50,318 nt of DNA from an uncultured Ruminiclostridium sp. GTDB taxonomy: Bacteria; Bacillota; Clostridia; Oscillospirales; Ruminococcaceae. The stretch spans positions 1-50,318 of the forward strand of contig CAJOMV010000078.1 of the NCBI GenBank assembly GCA_905235805.1, written 5' to 3'. The position numbers and the translations under genes were made by a program. The notes under the pieces were generated by a model. It did not search any database. It was not told the DNA's origin and worked only from the letters and a program-made list of their open reading frames with translations. Positions 29,950-38,150 of this stretch are shown here, piece by piece (the first letter of the stretch is position 1; every line of letters starts with the position of its first letter).

Positions 29950-31406
29950 AGGTTTGTTTCATAAATCCGCCCTTCAAATGGGAGTACGGCAAATTCTCCC
30001 GCGAATCGCGCAGCCCCTCCATCGGGCACAGCGGCGTTCTGTATTACCCGCTGTGGCTGATATACGCGGCGGCTGTCGCGGAGAAGAACGGGTTCGATAT
30101 CGCGTTTATCGACGCGCCCGCAAAGCGCCTTGACACAGAGCAGACGCTGGAGCGGGTGAGGAACGAAGCGTATGACGGGGCACTGTTCGTGCTCGATACG
30201 AGCACCCCGTCCATATACAGCGATGTGAAGTTCGGCGATAGGCTGAAAAAGCATTACCCCGACAGTAAGGTAATGCTTGTGGGCACTCACCCCTCCGCCA
30301 CCGATACCGAGACCATAGCCCTGAGCGAGAGTATAGACTTCATCGCACGCAGAGAGTATGACTACATAGTGCTCGAGACCGCGAAGGCTCTCTGTGACGG
30401 CACGGATATCGCGGAGGTGCGCGGGCTCACATGGCGTGACCCGAACGGCGACATCATACGCAACCCCGACGCGGAGCATATCGAAGCCCTCGACGAGATA
30501 CCACCTGCCGCGCCCTTTATAAAAAAGTATCTCGACGTGAAGGATTATGTGTTCCCAGCCGCCTCATACCCGGCGATACAAATATTCACCGGGCGCGGCT
30601 GTCCGGCGCACTGCAATTTCTGCGTATACCCGCAGACCCTGCACGGGCATAAGTACAGGCTCCGCTCACCGGAAAGCGTGGCGGAGGAATTCCGCTACAT
30701 TGCGGAGAATTTCCCCGAGGTGCATGAGGTAGTCATCGAGGACGACACCTTCACTGCGAACAAGCAGCGTGTTCTCGAGATATGCAGGCTGTTCACCGAA
30801 ACGGGGCTGAACAAGAAGCTCAGATGGCTCTGCAACGCTCGCGTGAACATTGACCTCGAGACAATGCAGGCAATGAAAAAGGCGGGCTGTCACCTGCTAA
30901 TCCCCGGCTTTGAGAGCTACAACGAGGAAATACTGAAAAATATCAAGAAAGGCAGCACCCTCAAGCTGATAGATGAGTATGTCGCAAATGCAAAGAAAGC
31001 CGGACTGATGATACACGCCTGCTACATGGTCGGCAACAAGGGCGAGACAAGAGAGACTATGGAGAATACCCTCAGAGCCGCCCTGCGCTTCAGAACCGAC
31101 ACCGCCCAGTTCTTCCCCCTTATCCCCTACCCCGGCACCGAAGCATACGAATGGGCGAAGAGTGAGGGTTATATCAGCGGCAAATACGAGGATTATTTGC
31201 AGGAGGACGGCACCCTGAACTGCGTACTGAATACCCCGGAGCTCGGTGCCCGGGAGCTCGTGGATTTCTGCGCCTACGCCCGTAAAAAGTATTATATGCG
31301 CCCGTGGTATATCTGCCACCGCCTCTGGAAGGGCATACGCGACCCCGAGGATATGAAGCGCAGCCTCAAAGCATTCAGGCGGCTGTGGAGAAGTCTGATA
31401 AAATAA
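29946..31406 (+). CDS. B12-binding-domain radical SAM enzyme, 486 aa
   Basis: N-terminal cobalamin-binding-like Rossmann domain (about 1-150; SKVMLVGTHPSATDTE), then a radical SAM barrel with the cluster motif GRGCPAHCNFC (about 217-227), which is CxxxCxxC. The C-terminal part (PWYICHRLW) is helical. Proteins of this class (BchE, HpnP and HpnJ relatives) methylate or rearrange unreactive carbons in lipids, tetrapyrroles or natural products. It is translationally coupled to the GT2 gene and ends at a strong bidirectional terminator. The acceptor is unknown; a sugar-lipid or surface glycan precursor is an inference from the neighbour. Confidence 0.9.
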   Translation: MKVCFINPPFKWEYGKFSRESRSPSIGHSGVLYYPLWLIYAAAVAEKNGFDIAFIDAPAKRLDTEQTLERVRNEAYDGALFVLDTSTPSIYSDVKFGDRLKKHYPDSKVMLVGTHPSATDTETIALSESIDFIARREYDYIVLETAKALCDGTDIAEVRGLTWRDPNGDIIRNPDAEHIEALDEIPPAAPFIKKYLDVKDYVFPAASYPAIQIFTGRGCPAHCNFCVYPQTLHGHKYRLRSPESVAEEFRYIAENFPEVHEVVIEDDTFTANKQRVLEICRLFTETGLNKKLRWLCNARVNIDLETMQAMKKAGCHLLIPGFESYNEEILKNIKKGSTLKLIDEYVANAKKAGLMIHACYMVGNKGETRETMENTLRAALRFRTDTAQFFPLIPYPGTEAYEWAKSEGYISGKYEDYLQEDGTLNCVLNTPELGARELVDFCAYARKKYYMRPWYICHRLWKGIRDPEDMKRSLKAFRRLWRSLIK

Positions 31407-31454
31407 AAAGCTTTGTCACTTTATCGGGTTGATTATTAATATTGCAAATCGGAG

Positions 31455-31476
31455 TTTGCGGGGCGCTCCCCGCAAA
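31455..31476. repeat. 9-bp perfect hairpin without T tract
   Basis: TTTGCGGGG-CGCT-CCCCGCAAA lies between the radical SAM stop and the terminator. It has no T run, so it may be an RNA-stability stem or a remnant of a dispersed palindrome. Confidence 0.5.
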
Positions 31477-31491
31477 GCCGTATGATATGAC

Positions 31492-31527
31492 AAAAAAGGC
31501 ATTGCCGCTTCGGCGGCAATGCCTTTT
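31492..31527. terminator. bidirectional terminator, TTCG tetraloop
   Basis: The 11-bp stem GGCATTGCCGC/GCGGCAATGCC around TTCG (31498-31523) has A6 before and T4 after. It serves the radical SAM gene (plus) and pheT (minus). Confidence 0.85.
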
Positions 31528-31544
31528 ATCATGCAGTTTTATGC

Positions 31545-33896
31545 TTATTCCTTGAGAGCTATCCCCTGCTCCTTAAGTGTACCGATGATCTTATCGACCA
31601 CTACATTGACCTCCTCACGGGTGAGGGTCTTATCCTTATCGGAGAAGGTGATACGCACGGTGAGGGCTCTGCCGGTCTCATCGTCGAAGATATCCGCAAG
31701 GCGCACCCTGCGCACAAGCGGGGAATTCGTCCTGCGTATCGCTATCGCGATAGGCGCGAATACAGGTGTGCGGAATGTGAGATCGACCTCTATCTCGGGA
31801 TACTTTGAGGGCTCGTCATAAACGATACCCGCCGACGGTACTGCAGCGAAATCATCTATGTCTATCTCGCAGTAAACAATGGCAGCCTTCTTGTCTATAT
31901 TTGCCGCGATAATCGGGTGCGGCAGACCTATCTCGCCTATCTTCTTACCCGCGCAGATCACGGAATTGAGGTTTTTCGGGTGCTGCCACTGATGAGAGGC
32001 TTCCTGCTTCTCGAAGGTGACGGGCTGGTGCTTGATATCGTCCGCGAGCACCGCGACCATATCCCTCATGCGAAGGTAGAGCTGCTCGAGGGTGCAGGTC
32101 TTGCTGAACAGCGTGATATTAAGCTTCTTGTGCTCATTGACAAGGTTAGTCTCGGCATTCACGCCGTCGGCTATACGTCCTATCTCGAAGATACCGAAAT
32201 CGGGAGCGTACATCGTGTTTATCTTCACCTGACAGAGCTGTGTCGGTGCTATCGAGCGGCGGATAACAACGGGGGAATCCAGGAGACCGATGTTGTCCTC
32301 CACCTCTATGCCGAGCTCCTTGAATTCGTCGTAGTACGGCCATACATAGGAATGCACCTCATGCAGCGAATAGCGCTTTACGAGCATATCCTTGATATGA
32401 TCCTCCACGTTCTTCTCCACGGAAATTTCCACGGGATAGAGGGGAGCCTTTGTGGTATGCACATCGAAGTTGTCATAGCCGTAGATACGGGTTATCTCCT
32501 CGATGATATCAGCCTTGATAGTTACGTCCTTTGTGGCGCGCCATGAGGGAACCTTCACGGAGAATACATCGCCGCTCTGTGTTACGTCAAAGCCGAGGGA
32601 GGTAAGGGTCTTTAAGATAGTCGCGTCGTCGATGTCAATGCCGGTGTAGCGGTCTACGAAACGGCGGTCGAAATCAAAAGCGACAGCGGGATATCTGTAC
32701 GCGTACTCGTCGGTGAGGGCGGATATCACCTTCACACCGTCATCGTACTGTGTGAGGAGCTTTAAGAACCTTCCTATCGCGTCCGCTACCATTTCGGGGT
32801 CAAGGCTCTTCTCATAGCGCATGGACGCGTCCGTTCTGTGGGAGAGGCGGACGGTGGATTTACGGATAGATACCGGGTCAAAGCAGGCGGATTCAAGAGT
32901 GAGCGCGGAGGTATCCTCAACTATCTCGGAGTCGAGACCGCCCATAATTCCCGCGATAGCCACGGGGGTATCACCGTTGCATATCATGAGGGTGTCAGTG
33001 TCAATGTGGCGCATTTCCTTGTCGAGGGTCTGGAACTCAAACGGCTCGGGGAAGCGCTTTATCCTGATATGCTCCACCTTGCGGGAATCGAAGGCGTGCA
33101 TGGGCTGTCCCATTTCCATCATGATATAGTTTGTGATGTCAGCGAGGAAGTTTATCGCGCGCATACCGCAGTAGTAGAGACGCAGCCGCATATTCACGGG
33201 GCTGACATTTCTTGTGATGTTGTCCACCTTAATGCAGGCGTAGCGGTAGCAGAGCGGGTCCTCTATCTTCATATCCACCCCGGGAAGCCCGTCATACTGC
33301 GAAAGGTCAACCTTCTCTATGGGCTTCAAGGGTCTGCCGGCGAGCACCGAGAATTCGCGCGCAATGCCATAGTGTCCCCAGAGGTCGGGACGGTTGGTGA
33401 GGGACTTGTTGTCCACCTCGAACACGATATCGTCCACCTGATAAGCGTCCTTTAAGAGAGTGCCGTTCGGGATATCGTCGGTTATCTCCATTATGCCGCT
33501 GTTGTTGTCGGACAGCCCGAGCTCAGCCTCGGAGCAGCACATTCCGTTGGAGGGAATTCCCGCGAGCTTTCTCGGAGCTATGGTGATTTCTCCTATACGC
33601 GCTCCGAGAGGCGCAAACGCTGTCTTCATGCCGACACGCACGTTCGGAGCGCCGCAGACTACGTCCACAGGCTCGCTGCCGCCCGCGTTCACCTTCAGAA
33701 GGTGGAGTTTCTTCGACTCGGGGTGCGGCTCCACGGACAGTATCTCCGCGATAACGATGCCCTCGATGTCTGAGCCTTTATTGAATATCTCGTTCTCCAC
33801 CTCCGCTGTGGACAGTGAGAAACGGTGTATAAGATCGAGCTTGTCCAGCCCGTCAAGGTCGACGAAATCGCCGATCCAGTTCATTGAGATCAACAT
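31545..33896 (-). CDS. pheT: phenylalanyl-tRNA synthetase beta subunit, 783 aa
   Basis: Forms the alpha2-beta2 enzyme that charges tRNA-Phe. It shows the tRNA-binding EMAP-like domain (about 40-150: VEPHPESKKLHLLKVN, VVCGAPNVRVGMK), B3/B4 editing domain (VEHIRIKRFPEPFEFQTLD, GIMGGLDSEI), B5 domain, the catalytic-like core (IRRSIAPTQ) and a C-terminal anticodon-binding fold with FSDKDKTLTREEV. The length of 783 residues is close to normal. It follows pheS by 19 bases with GGGAGG before the start, under the same T-box control. Confidence 0.97.
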   Translation of the reverse strand: MLISMNWIGDFVDLDGLDKLDLIHRFSLSTAEVENEIFNKGSDIEGIVIAEILSVEPHPESKKLHLLKVNAGGSEPVDVVCGAPNVRVGMKTAFAPLGARIGEITIAPRKLAGIPSNGMCCSEAELGLSDNNSGIMEITDDIPNGTLLKDAYQVDDIVFEVDNKSLTNRPDLWGHYGIAREFSVLAGRPLKPIEKVDLSQYDGLPGVDMKIEDPLCYRYACIKVDNITRNVSPVNMRLRLYYCGMRAINFLADITNYIMMEMGQPMHAFDSRKVEHIRIKRFPEPFEFQTLDKEMRHIDTDTLMICNGDTPVAIAGIMGGLDSEIVEDTSALTLESACFDPVSIRKSTVRLSHRTDASMRYEKSLDPEMVADAIGRFLKLLTQYDDGVKVISALTDEYAYRYPAVAFDFDRRFVDRYTGIDIDDATILKTLTSLGFDVTQSGDVFSVKVPSWRATKDVTIKADIIEEITRIYGYDNFDVHTTKAPLYPVEISVEKNVEDHIKDMLVKRYSLHEVHSYVWPYYDEFKELGIEVEDNIGLLDSPVVIRRSIAPTQLCQVKINTMYAPDFGIFEIGRIADGVNAETNLVNEHKKLNITLFSKTCTLEQLYLRMRDMVAVLADDIKHQPVTFEKQEASHQWQHPKNLNSVICAGKKIGEIGLPHPIIAANIDKKAAIVYCEIDIDDFAAVPSAGIVYDEPSKYPEIEVDLTFRTPVFAPIAIAIRRTNSPLVRRVRLADIFDDETGRALTVRITFSDKDKTLTREEVNVVVDKIIGTLKEQGIALKE

Positions 33897-33915
33897 AATG
33901 CATTACCTCCCTTCA

Positions 33916-34974
33916 TCAGCAGTCCTGTGTGAACTGCGACAGACGGCGAAGATCGCCGCTGTTCAGGTCGCGGATATCCGCGATACCGTACTTCATCATA
34001 GCCAGTCTTGTCATACCGAGACCGAACGCGAAGCCCGTGTATTCCTCGGGGTCTATGCCGCCCGCCTTGAGCACCTCGGGGTGTATCATTCCGCAGGGGC
34101 AGAGCTCCAGCCAGCCGCTGTGCTTGCAGGAGGGGCAGCCCTCGCCGCCGCAGATAAGGCAGCTTATATCGAGCTCGAAGCCCGGTTCCACGAACGGGAA
34201 GAAGCCCGGACGCAATCTCACGCGGATATCCTTCTTGAATACCTCGGAGAGCATTGTCTTCATGAAGAAGATGAGGTTCGATATCGAGATATCCTTGTCC
34301 ACCATTACGCCCTCCATCTGGAAGAAGGTGTTCTCATGGCAGGCGTCGGTGGTCTCGTTGCGGAAGCACCTTCCGGGGAATACCGCCTTTATCGGCTTGC
34401 CCTCTTCGACAAGAGCCTTGCGGTACTTCTTGTAGATAGCGTTCTGTGCCGCGGAGGTCTGGGATTTCAGGAGCTGTCCGTTGGTGAGGTAGTAGGTGTC
34501 CTGCATATCGCGGGCGGGGTGGTGCTTGGGGATATTCAGCGACTCGAAGCACTCGTAGTCTGTGACTATCTCGGCATAATCCTCCACCGTGAAGCCCATG
34601 GAACGGAATACCTCCTCACACTCGCGCTGTACGAGGGTAATGGGGTGATAACTGCCGCGGTCAAGTGTCGGGGGCGCCGTGAGGTCGAATTCGGGCATCG
34701 ACTCTATCTCACGCTTTACCGCAGCCTGCTGCATTTCCGTTACCTTGCGGGAAACCGCTTCGGCGATCTCGTTCTTGAGGATATTCACCTGCTGACCGAA
34801 TTCCTTCTTTTCCTCTCCCGCCAGGTCCTTCATTCCCTTGAGCAGCTCGGTAACACTGCCCTTTTTGCCGAGATATTCTACGCGCAGCGCTTCGATATCA
34901 CGGCTGTCAGCGGCGTTCTGTAAGCTCTCGGTAAACTTTTTTCTCAATTCATCTACATTTACCATAAAAAACAT
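33916..34974 (-). CDS. pheS: phenylalanyl-tRNA synthetase alpha subunit, 352 aa
   Basis: Catalytic subunit. It has an N-terminal coiled coil (about 1-95), motif 2 CFRNETTDACHENTFFQMEG and motif 3 GFAFGLGMTRLAMMKYGI. The CLICGGEGCPSC cysteine cluster between them is common in Firmicute PheS and may bind zinc. I keep ATG 34974 because AAAGGA lies about nine bases upstream; an in-frame ATG at 34965 is an alternative that would remove three residues. It is preceded by a Phe-type T-box leader and followed by pheT. Confidence 0.97.
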   Translation of the reverse strand: MFFMVNVDELRKKFTESLQNAADSRDIEALRVEYLGKKGSVTELLKGMKDLAGEEKKEFGQQVNILKNEIAEAVSRKVTEMQQAAVKREIESMPEFDLTAPPTLDRGSYHPITLVQRECEEVFRSMGFTVEDYAEIVTDYECFESLNIPKHHPARDMQDTYYLTNGQLLKSQTSAAQNAIYKKYRKALVEEGKPIKAVFPGRCFRNETTDACHENTFFQMEGVMVDKDISISNLIFFMKTMLSEVFKKDIRVRLRPGFFPFVEPGFELDISCLICGGEGCPSCKHSGWLELCPCGMIHPEVLKAGGIDPEEYTGFAFGLGMTRLAMMKYGIADIRDLNSGDLRRLSQFTQDC

Positions 34975-35016
34975 ACTCTACTTTCCTTTCTGTTATATTT
35001 CCGCCGGAACGTGTAG

Positions 35017-35307
35017 GATATAAAAAAGCCCGTCCCGATCGTATGAGATCATGGGACGAGCGTAGCTTTTTCTTTACCTTACCCGCGGTACCACCCAATT
35101 TCGGGAACATACAAATTCCCGCACTTAGCATACATCATTTGCGTGGATGCACACACCCGCTTGATCGGAACGCGCCCCGTTCACGCTTTCGCGGGCATAC
35201 TCCCATGCTGAAATTCACCCGAAGCACAGTCACCCGTTCTTTCAGCCGGTGAAACAGGCTCTCTGACACTGTCATCCTTCGGACTACTTACACATGATCA
35301 ACGCAGC
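35017..35307 (-). ncRNA. T-box riboswitch upstream of pheST
   Basis: Untranslated leader on the minus strand. The conserved T-box sequence GGGTGGTACCGCGG (35083-35096) is present and can pair in an antiterminator. The terminator stem (35031-35058, CGTCCC/GGGACG with GATC pairing) is followed by a T6 tract at 35022-35027. A UUC (Phe) specifier fits at 35210-35212 in the context GAATTTCAGC. Uncharged tRNA-Phe would bind and allow pheS and pheT to be read. It accounts for most of the gap between pheS and the CymR gene. Confidence 0.93.
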
Positions 35308-35313
35308 AACATT

Positions 35314-35342
35314 ATTATAACACTATTTTCGATGTTTGTCAA
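35314..35342 (-). promoter_or_regulatory. promoter of the T-box-pheST transcript
   Basis: Minus strand: TTGACA (35337-35342), 17 bases, TATAAT (35314-35319). Confidence 0.85.
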
Positions 35343-35367
35343 GCGCTGTTTTGAGATTTTCGCGTAA

Positions 35368-35814
35368 TTATATATAGTACATAGGCTCCGAGGAACCCTC
35401 GCCGGAAAGCTTGTCGTACTTGTCGGCGATATCGCGGAGCGTGACATTCTCCGCGAACTCCTGGAGATACGCGGTCATCTTGCTCCACAGGCACTCCGAG
35501 AGCGCGTCGGCGATAAGGGACTCCTCCTTGCCGTTGAAGGTGACATCTCCAAGCACGGTGCTGTCGAGGGCATTTATCACATCGAGGAGCGTTATCTTCT
35601 CGGCGGGGCGTGTCAGTATATATCCGCCCTTCGCTCCCTTAACGCTCCTTATTATATCTGCCTGCCGGAGCTGCGGGAGTATCTGCTCGAGATACTTTGC
35701 CGAGATATTCTGGCGGGAGGATATGTTTATGACGGTAACGACGTCATCGTGCGAATAGACGCATATATCAACGAGAGAGATGAGTCCGCATTCGACTTTT
35801 GAGGATATTTTCAT
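35368..35814 (-). CDS. cymR: Rrf2-family regulator, CymR-like, 148 aa
   Basis: Winged-helix repressor: KISSKVECGLISLVDI at the start, a recognition helix around NISAKYLEQILPQLRQADII (about 37-56) and the Rrf2 wing SVKGAKGGYIL. It lacks the three clustered cysteines that bind iron-sulfur in IscR, and its C-terminus (EPMYYI) resembles that of CymR, the repressor of cysteine and sulfur-uptake genes in Bacillus. Its position opposite a sulfur cluster supports that role. The start is set at 35814, with AGGAAG nine bases upstream; an in-frame GTG at 35835 would overlap that site. It probably represses itself through boxes in the shared intergenic region. Confidence 0.82.
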   Translation of the reverse strand: MKISSKVECGLISLVDICVYSHDDVVTVINISSRQNISAKYLEQILPQLRQADIIRSVKGAKGGYILTRPAEKITLLDVINALDSTVLGDVTFNGKEESLIADALSECLWSKMTAYLQEFAENVTLRDIADKYDKLSGEGSSEPMYYI

Positions 35815-35837
35815 AGTGCAGATCTTCCTTTTCACTT

Positions 35838-35961
35838 AATTCCTATCGTTTTAATAAGTATAACACATTTCCGACTCTTTTTGCAATTGTCGGAATAGAT
35901 AAAAATATTCATTTCCTATTAATTCTATATGTTTAATATGTAGAAAAAGCCGAATTCCTAT
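35838..35961. promoter_or_regulatory. putative CymR operator region
   Basis: Three similar boxes: AATTCCTAT (35838-35846), ATTTCCTAT (35911-35919) and AATTCCTAT (35953-35961). The last touches the -35 of the sulfur operon and the first lies just past the -10 of cymR. An inverted repeat TTCCGAC/GTCGGAA (35869-35875, 35889-35895) surrounds the cymR -35. The reverse of the box, ATAGGAATT, is like the core I remember for Bacillus CymR sites. Confidence 0.5.
35857..35886 (-). promoter_or_regulatory. promoter of cymR
   Basis: Minus strand: TTGCAA (35881-35886), 18 bases, TATACT (35857-35862). Weaker -35 than most promoters in the window. Confidence 0.6.
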
Positions 35962-35989
35962 TGACTTACTATGAAAAGCAGGGTATAAT
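35961..35989 (+). promoter_or_regulatory. promoter of the sulfur-assimilation operon
   Basis: TTGACT (35961-35966), 17 bases, TATAAT (35984-35989). It overlaps a putative CymR box. Confidence 0.8.
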
Positions 35990-36031
35990 ATTGTAAAGCT
36001 AAACAGAACTTTTTAAGAAGGCAGTAACGGA

Positions 36032-37264
36032 ATGAAATTCAATACTTCACTTTTGCACAGCAGCACTCCGGGCGATAAATTCGGTGCCACACAGACGCCC
36101 ATATACCAGGTGAGCGCATTCTCCCTCGACAGCGCCGAGCACCTCGAAAAGGTGTTCGCCAATAAAGCGGCGGGCTTCGCGTACACCCGCATAGGAAATC
36201 CCACCGTGGACGCGTTCGAAAAGCGCATAGCGGCTCTCGAGGGCGGTATAGGCGCCGTAGCCTGTTCGTCCGGTATGTCGGCGGTGACTATGGGGCTGCT
36301 GAATGTATTAAGAGCGGGCGACGAGGTGATCGCGGGGTCGGGGCTCTTCGGAGGCACGATAGACCTGTTCGGAGACCTGTCGCAGTTCGGGATAACAACG
36401 CGGTTCATCGATACGGTGACAGCCGACAGCGTAAAATCCCGGATAAACGAGCATACCCGGGCGGTGTTCGCCGAGCTGATAGGAAATCCCAAGCTCGACA
36501 TAGTGGATATAAAAAGTGTAGCCGCTGTGTGTCACGAGAACGGCGTGCCGCTCTTCATCGACAGCACCACAGCCACCCCGTACCTGATACACCCCTTCGA
36601 GTACGGCGCGGACATAGTGATACACTCGGCGTCGAAATACATAAACGGCGGCGGCAATTCCATCGCGGGAATGATAATCGACAGCGGCAGGTTCAAATGG
36701 GACACGGCAAGATATCCCGCCTTCGCGGAATACGGGAAATTCGGCAGGTTCGCTTACCTGGCGAAGCTCCGCGGCGGTATATGGCGCAATGTGGGAGCCT
36801 GTCTGTCCCCGTTCAACGCATATATGTGTTCGGTCGGGCTGGAAACTCTCGGAGTGCGCATGGAGCGGATTTGCGACAACGCGAAGAAGCTCGCGGAGTA
36901 CCTGAGGACGCTGGACGGCGTGACGGTGAATTACCCCGCGCTGGAGGACAGTCCCTATTACCCGCTCGTGCAGTCACAGCTCGGCGGAAAGGGCGGCGCG
37001 ATACTCACCGTAAGGGCGGGCAGCAGAGAACGCGCCTTCGCGCTCATCAACGCCCTGAAATACGCGCTCATCGCCACGAACATAGGCGACGTGAGAACTC
37101 TCGTGATCCACCCCGCAAGCACGATATACCTCCACGCCACGGAGCAGCAGCGTGAGAGCGCGGGCGTATACGACGACACGATAAGAGTGAGCGTAGGCAT
37201 CGAAGATATCGAAGACCTGACAGAGGACTTCGGGAATGCGGTGAAGGCTTCACAGGAGCACTGA
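36032..37264 (+). CDS. metY: O-acetylhomoserine sulfhydrylase-like PLP enzyme, 410 aa
   Basis: Cys/Met-metabolism PLP enzyme, expected to join O-acetylhomoserine with a sulfur donor to give homocysteine. It shows YTRIGNPTVDAFEKRIAALE, SSGMSAVTMGLL, the PLP Lys in HSASKYINGGGNS (about 204), and the family-specific stretch ACLSPFNAYMCSVGLETL that favours MetY over cystathionine enzymes. The ending SVGIEDIEDL is also typical. It leads an operon with TusA-like, thioredoxin, carrier and E1-like genes, so the sulfur donor may be a protein thiocarboxylate rather than free sulfide. Methionine gamma-lyase is a less likely alternative. Confidence 0.88.
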   Translation: MKFNTSLLHSSTPGDKFGATQTPIYQVSAFSLDSAEHLEKVFANKAAGFAYTRIGNPTVDAFEKRIAALEGGIGAVACSSGMSAVTMGLLNVLRAGDEVIAGSGLFGGTIDLFGDLSQFGITTRFIDTVTADSVKSRINEHTRAVFAELIGNPKLDIVDIKSVAAVCHENGVPLFIDSTTATPYLIHPFEYGADIVIHSASKYINGGGNSIAGMIIDSGRFKWDTARYPAFAEYGKFGRFAYLAKLRGGIWRNVGACLSPFNAYMCSVGLETLGVRMERICDNAKKLAEYLRTLDGVTVNYPALEDSPYYPLVQSQLGGKGGAILTVRAGSRERAFALINALKYALIATNIGDVRTLVIHPASTIYLHATEQQRESAGVYDDTIRVSVGIEDIEDLTEDFGNAVKASQEH

Positions 37265-37308
37265 CCGCGGACATACAAATATAATAAAAGTATTGGAGGC
37301 AATCAGAA

Positions 37309-37554
37309 ATGGCAGAATTCAACATCACCGACACAGTGGATATCACAGATGTGGTATGCCCCGTAACATTCGTAAAAGCAAAGGTAGCTCTCGACGAGCT
37401 TGACGAGGGCGATATCCTCTCGATAAGGCTGAATGACGGAGAACCCGTGAACAACGTACCGCGGAGCCTGAAGGAAGAAGGACACAAGGTGCTGAAGCTC
37501 TCACAGAATGACGACGGTACATATCAGCTCATCGTACAGAAGGTCGGTGACTGA
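37309..37554 (+). CDS. TusA-like sulfurtransferase, 81 aa
   Basis: Small sulfur-carrier protein of the TusA/SirA fold. The N-terminal DITDVVCPVTFVKAKVALDEL has the active Cys (about residue 17) in the CPxP position, but the second Pro is Thr (CPVT). GDILSIRLNDGEPVNNVPRSL is the usual second half. TusA proteins pass persulfide sulfur between partners; here it probably feeds the carrier or the activating enzyme. GGAGG precedes the start. It lies between metY and the thioredoxin gene, whose start comes one base after its stop. Confidence 0.88.
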   Translation: MAEFNITDTVDITDVVCPVTFVKAKVALDELDEGDILSIRLNDGEPVNNVPRSLKEEGHKVLKLSQNDDGTYQLIVQKVGD

Positions 37555-37555
37555 T

Positions 37556-37873
37556 ATGGCTGAAAGGATAACGGCAGCGGAGTTCAATGAGAAGGTACTC
37601 GGCGCGGGAACGCCGGTGCTTGTGGATTTCTACTCCGACAGCTGCGTACCGTGCAAGATGCTCTCGCCCGTGCTCTCGCAGCTCGAGCGCGAGCTTGCGG
37701 GTAAGCTCGCGATATACAAGGTGAATGCCCCATACGAGCAGGAGCTCGTCGAGCAGTACGAGATACAGGCTTCACCGACACTGGTATTTTTCCGTGACGG
37801 AGCGGAGGTCTCCCGCATCCGGGGCGCTGTAAAAAAGCCCGACATAATCGCGGAATTTGAGAAGATATCATAA
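37556..37873 (+). CDS. thioredoxin-like protein, 105 aa
   Basis: Complete thioredoxin fold with active site SCVPCKM (CVPC instead of the common CGPC) at about residues 26-32 and the cis-Pro in QASPTLVFF. It reduces disulfides or persulfides. In this operon it may release sulfur from the TusA-like protein or recycle the activating enzyme. I start at 37556, one base after the TusA stop; the in-frame extension upstream to 37508 lies inside the TusA gene and is rejected. The CVPC variant may alter redox potential compared with housekeeping thioredoxin. Confidence 0.92.
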   Translation: MAERITAAEFNEKVLGAGTPVLVDFYSDSCVPCKMLSPVLSQLERELAGKLAIYKVNAPYEQELVEQYEIQASPTLVFFRDGAEVSRIRGAVKKPDIIAEFEKIS

Positions 37874-37918
37874 CACACCACTCAACCAAACAATAACAAA
37901 TATAAGGAGAACACAGCA

Positions 37919-38137
37919 ATGAACATAACCGTAGCAGGCGTAAAAAAGGAATTTGAAGACGGTCTCACAGTAGCAAAGCTCATAGAGCTCGAGAATGTGG
38001 AGACTCCCGAATATGTGACAGTGACCGTGAACGATGAGTTCGTAGAGAGCGGCACATTCGCCGAGACAGCTCTCAAGGACGGCGACACCGTCGAGTTCCT
38101 GTACTTCATGGGCGGCGGTCAGCCCCACGGCAATTAA
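37919..38137 (+). CDS. ThiS/MoaD-like sulfur carrier with masked C-terminus, 72 aa
   Basis: Ubiquitin-like sulfur carrier: MNITVAGVKKEFEDGLTVAK, then VNDEFVESG, GDTVEFLYFMGGG. Carriers of this fold end in Gly-Gly, which is activated and turned into a thiocarboxylate. Here the Gly stretch is followed by a short tail, so the protein ends GGGQPHGN. The tail must be removed before activation. A JAMM protease gene lies at the end of the cluster and is the natural candidate, as in the HcyS/HcyD methionine pathway of Wolinella or the CysO/Mec system of mycobacteria. AAGGAG precedes the start; the E1-like gene follows after 13 bases. Confidence 0.9.
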   Translation: MNITVAGVKKEFEDGLTVAKLIELENVETPEYVTVTVNDEFVESGTFAETALKDGDTVEFLYFMGGGQPHGN

Positions 38138-38150
38138 GGAGGACATCGGC

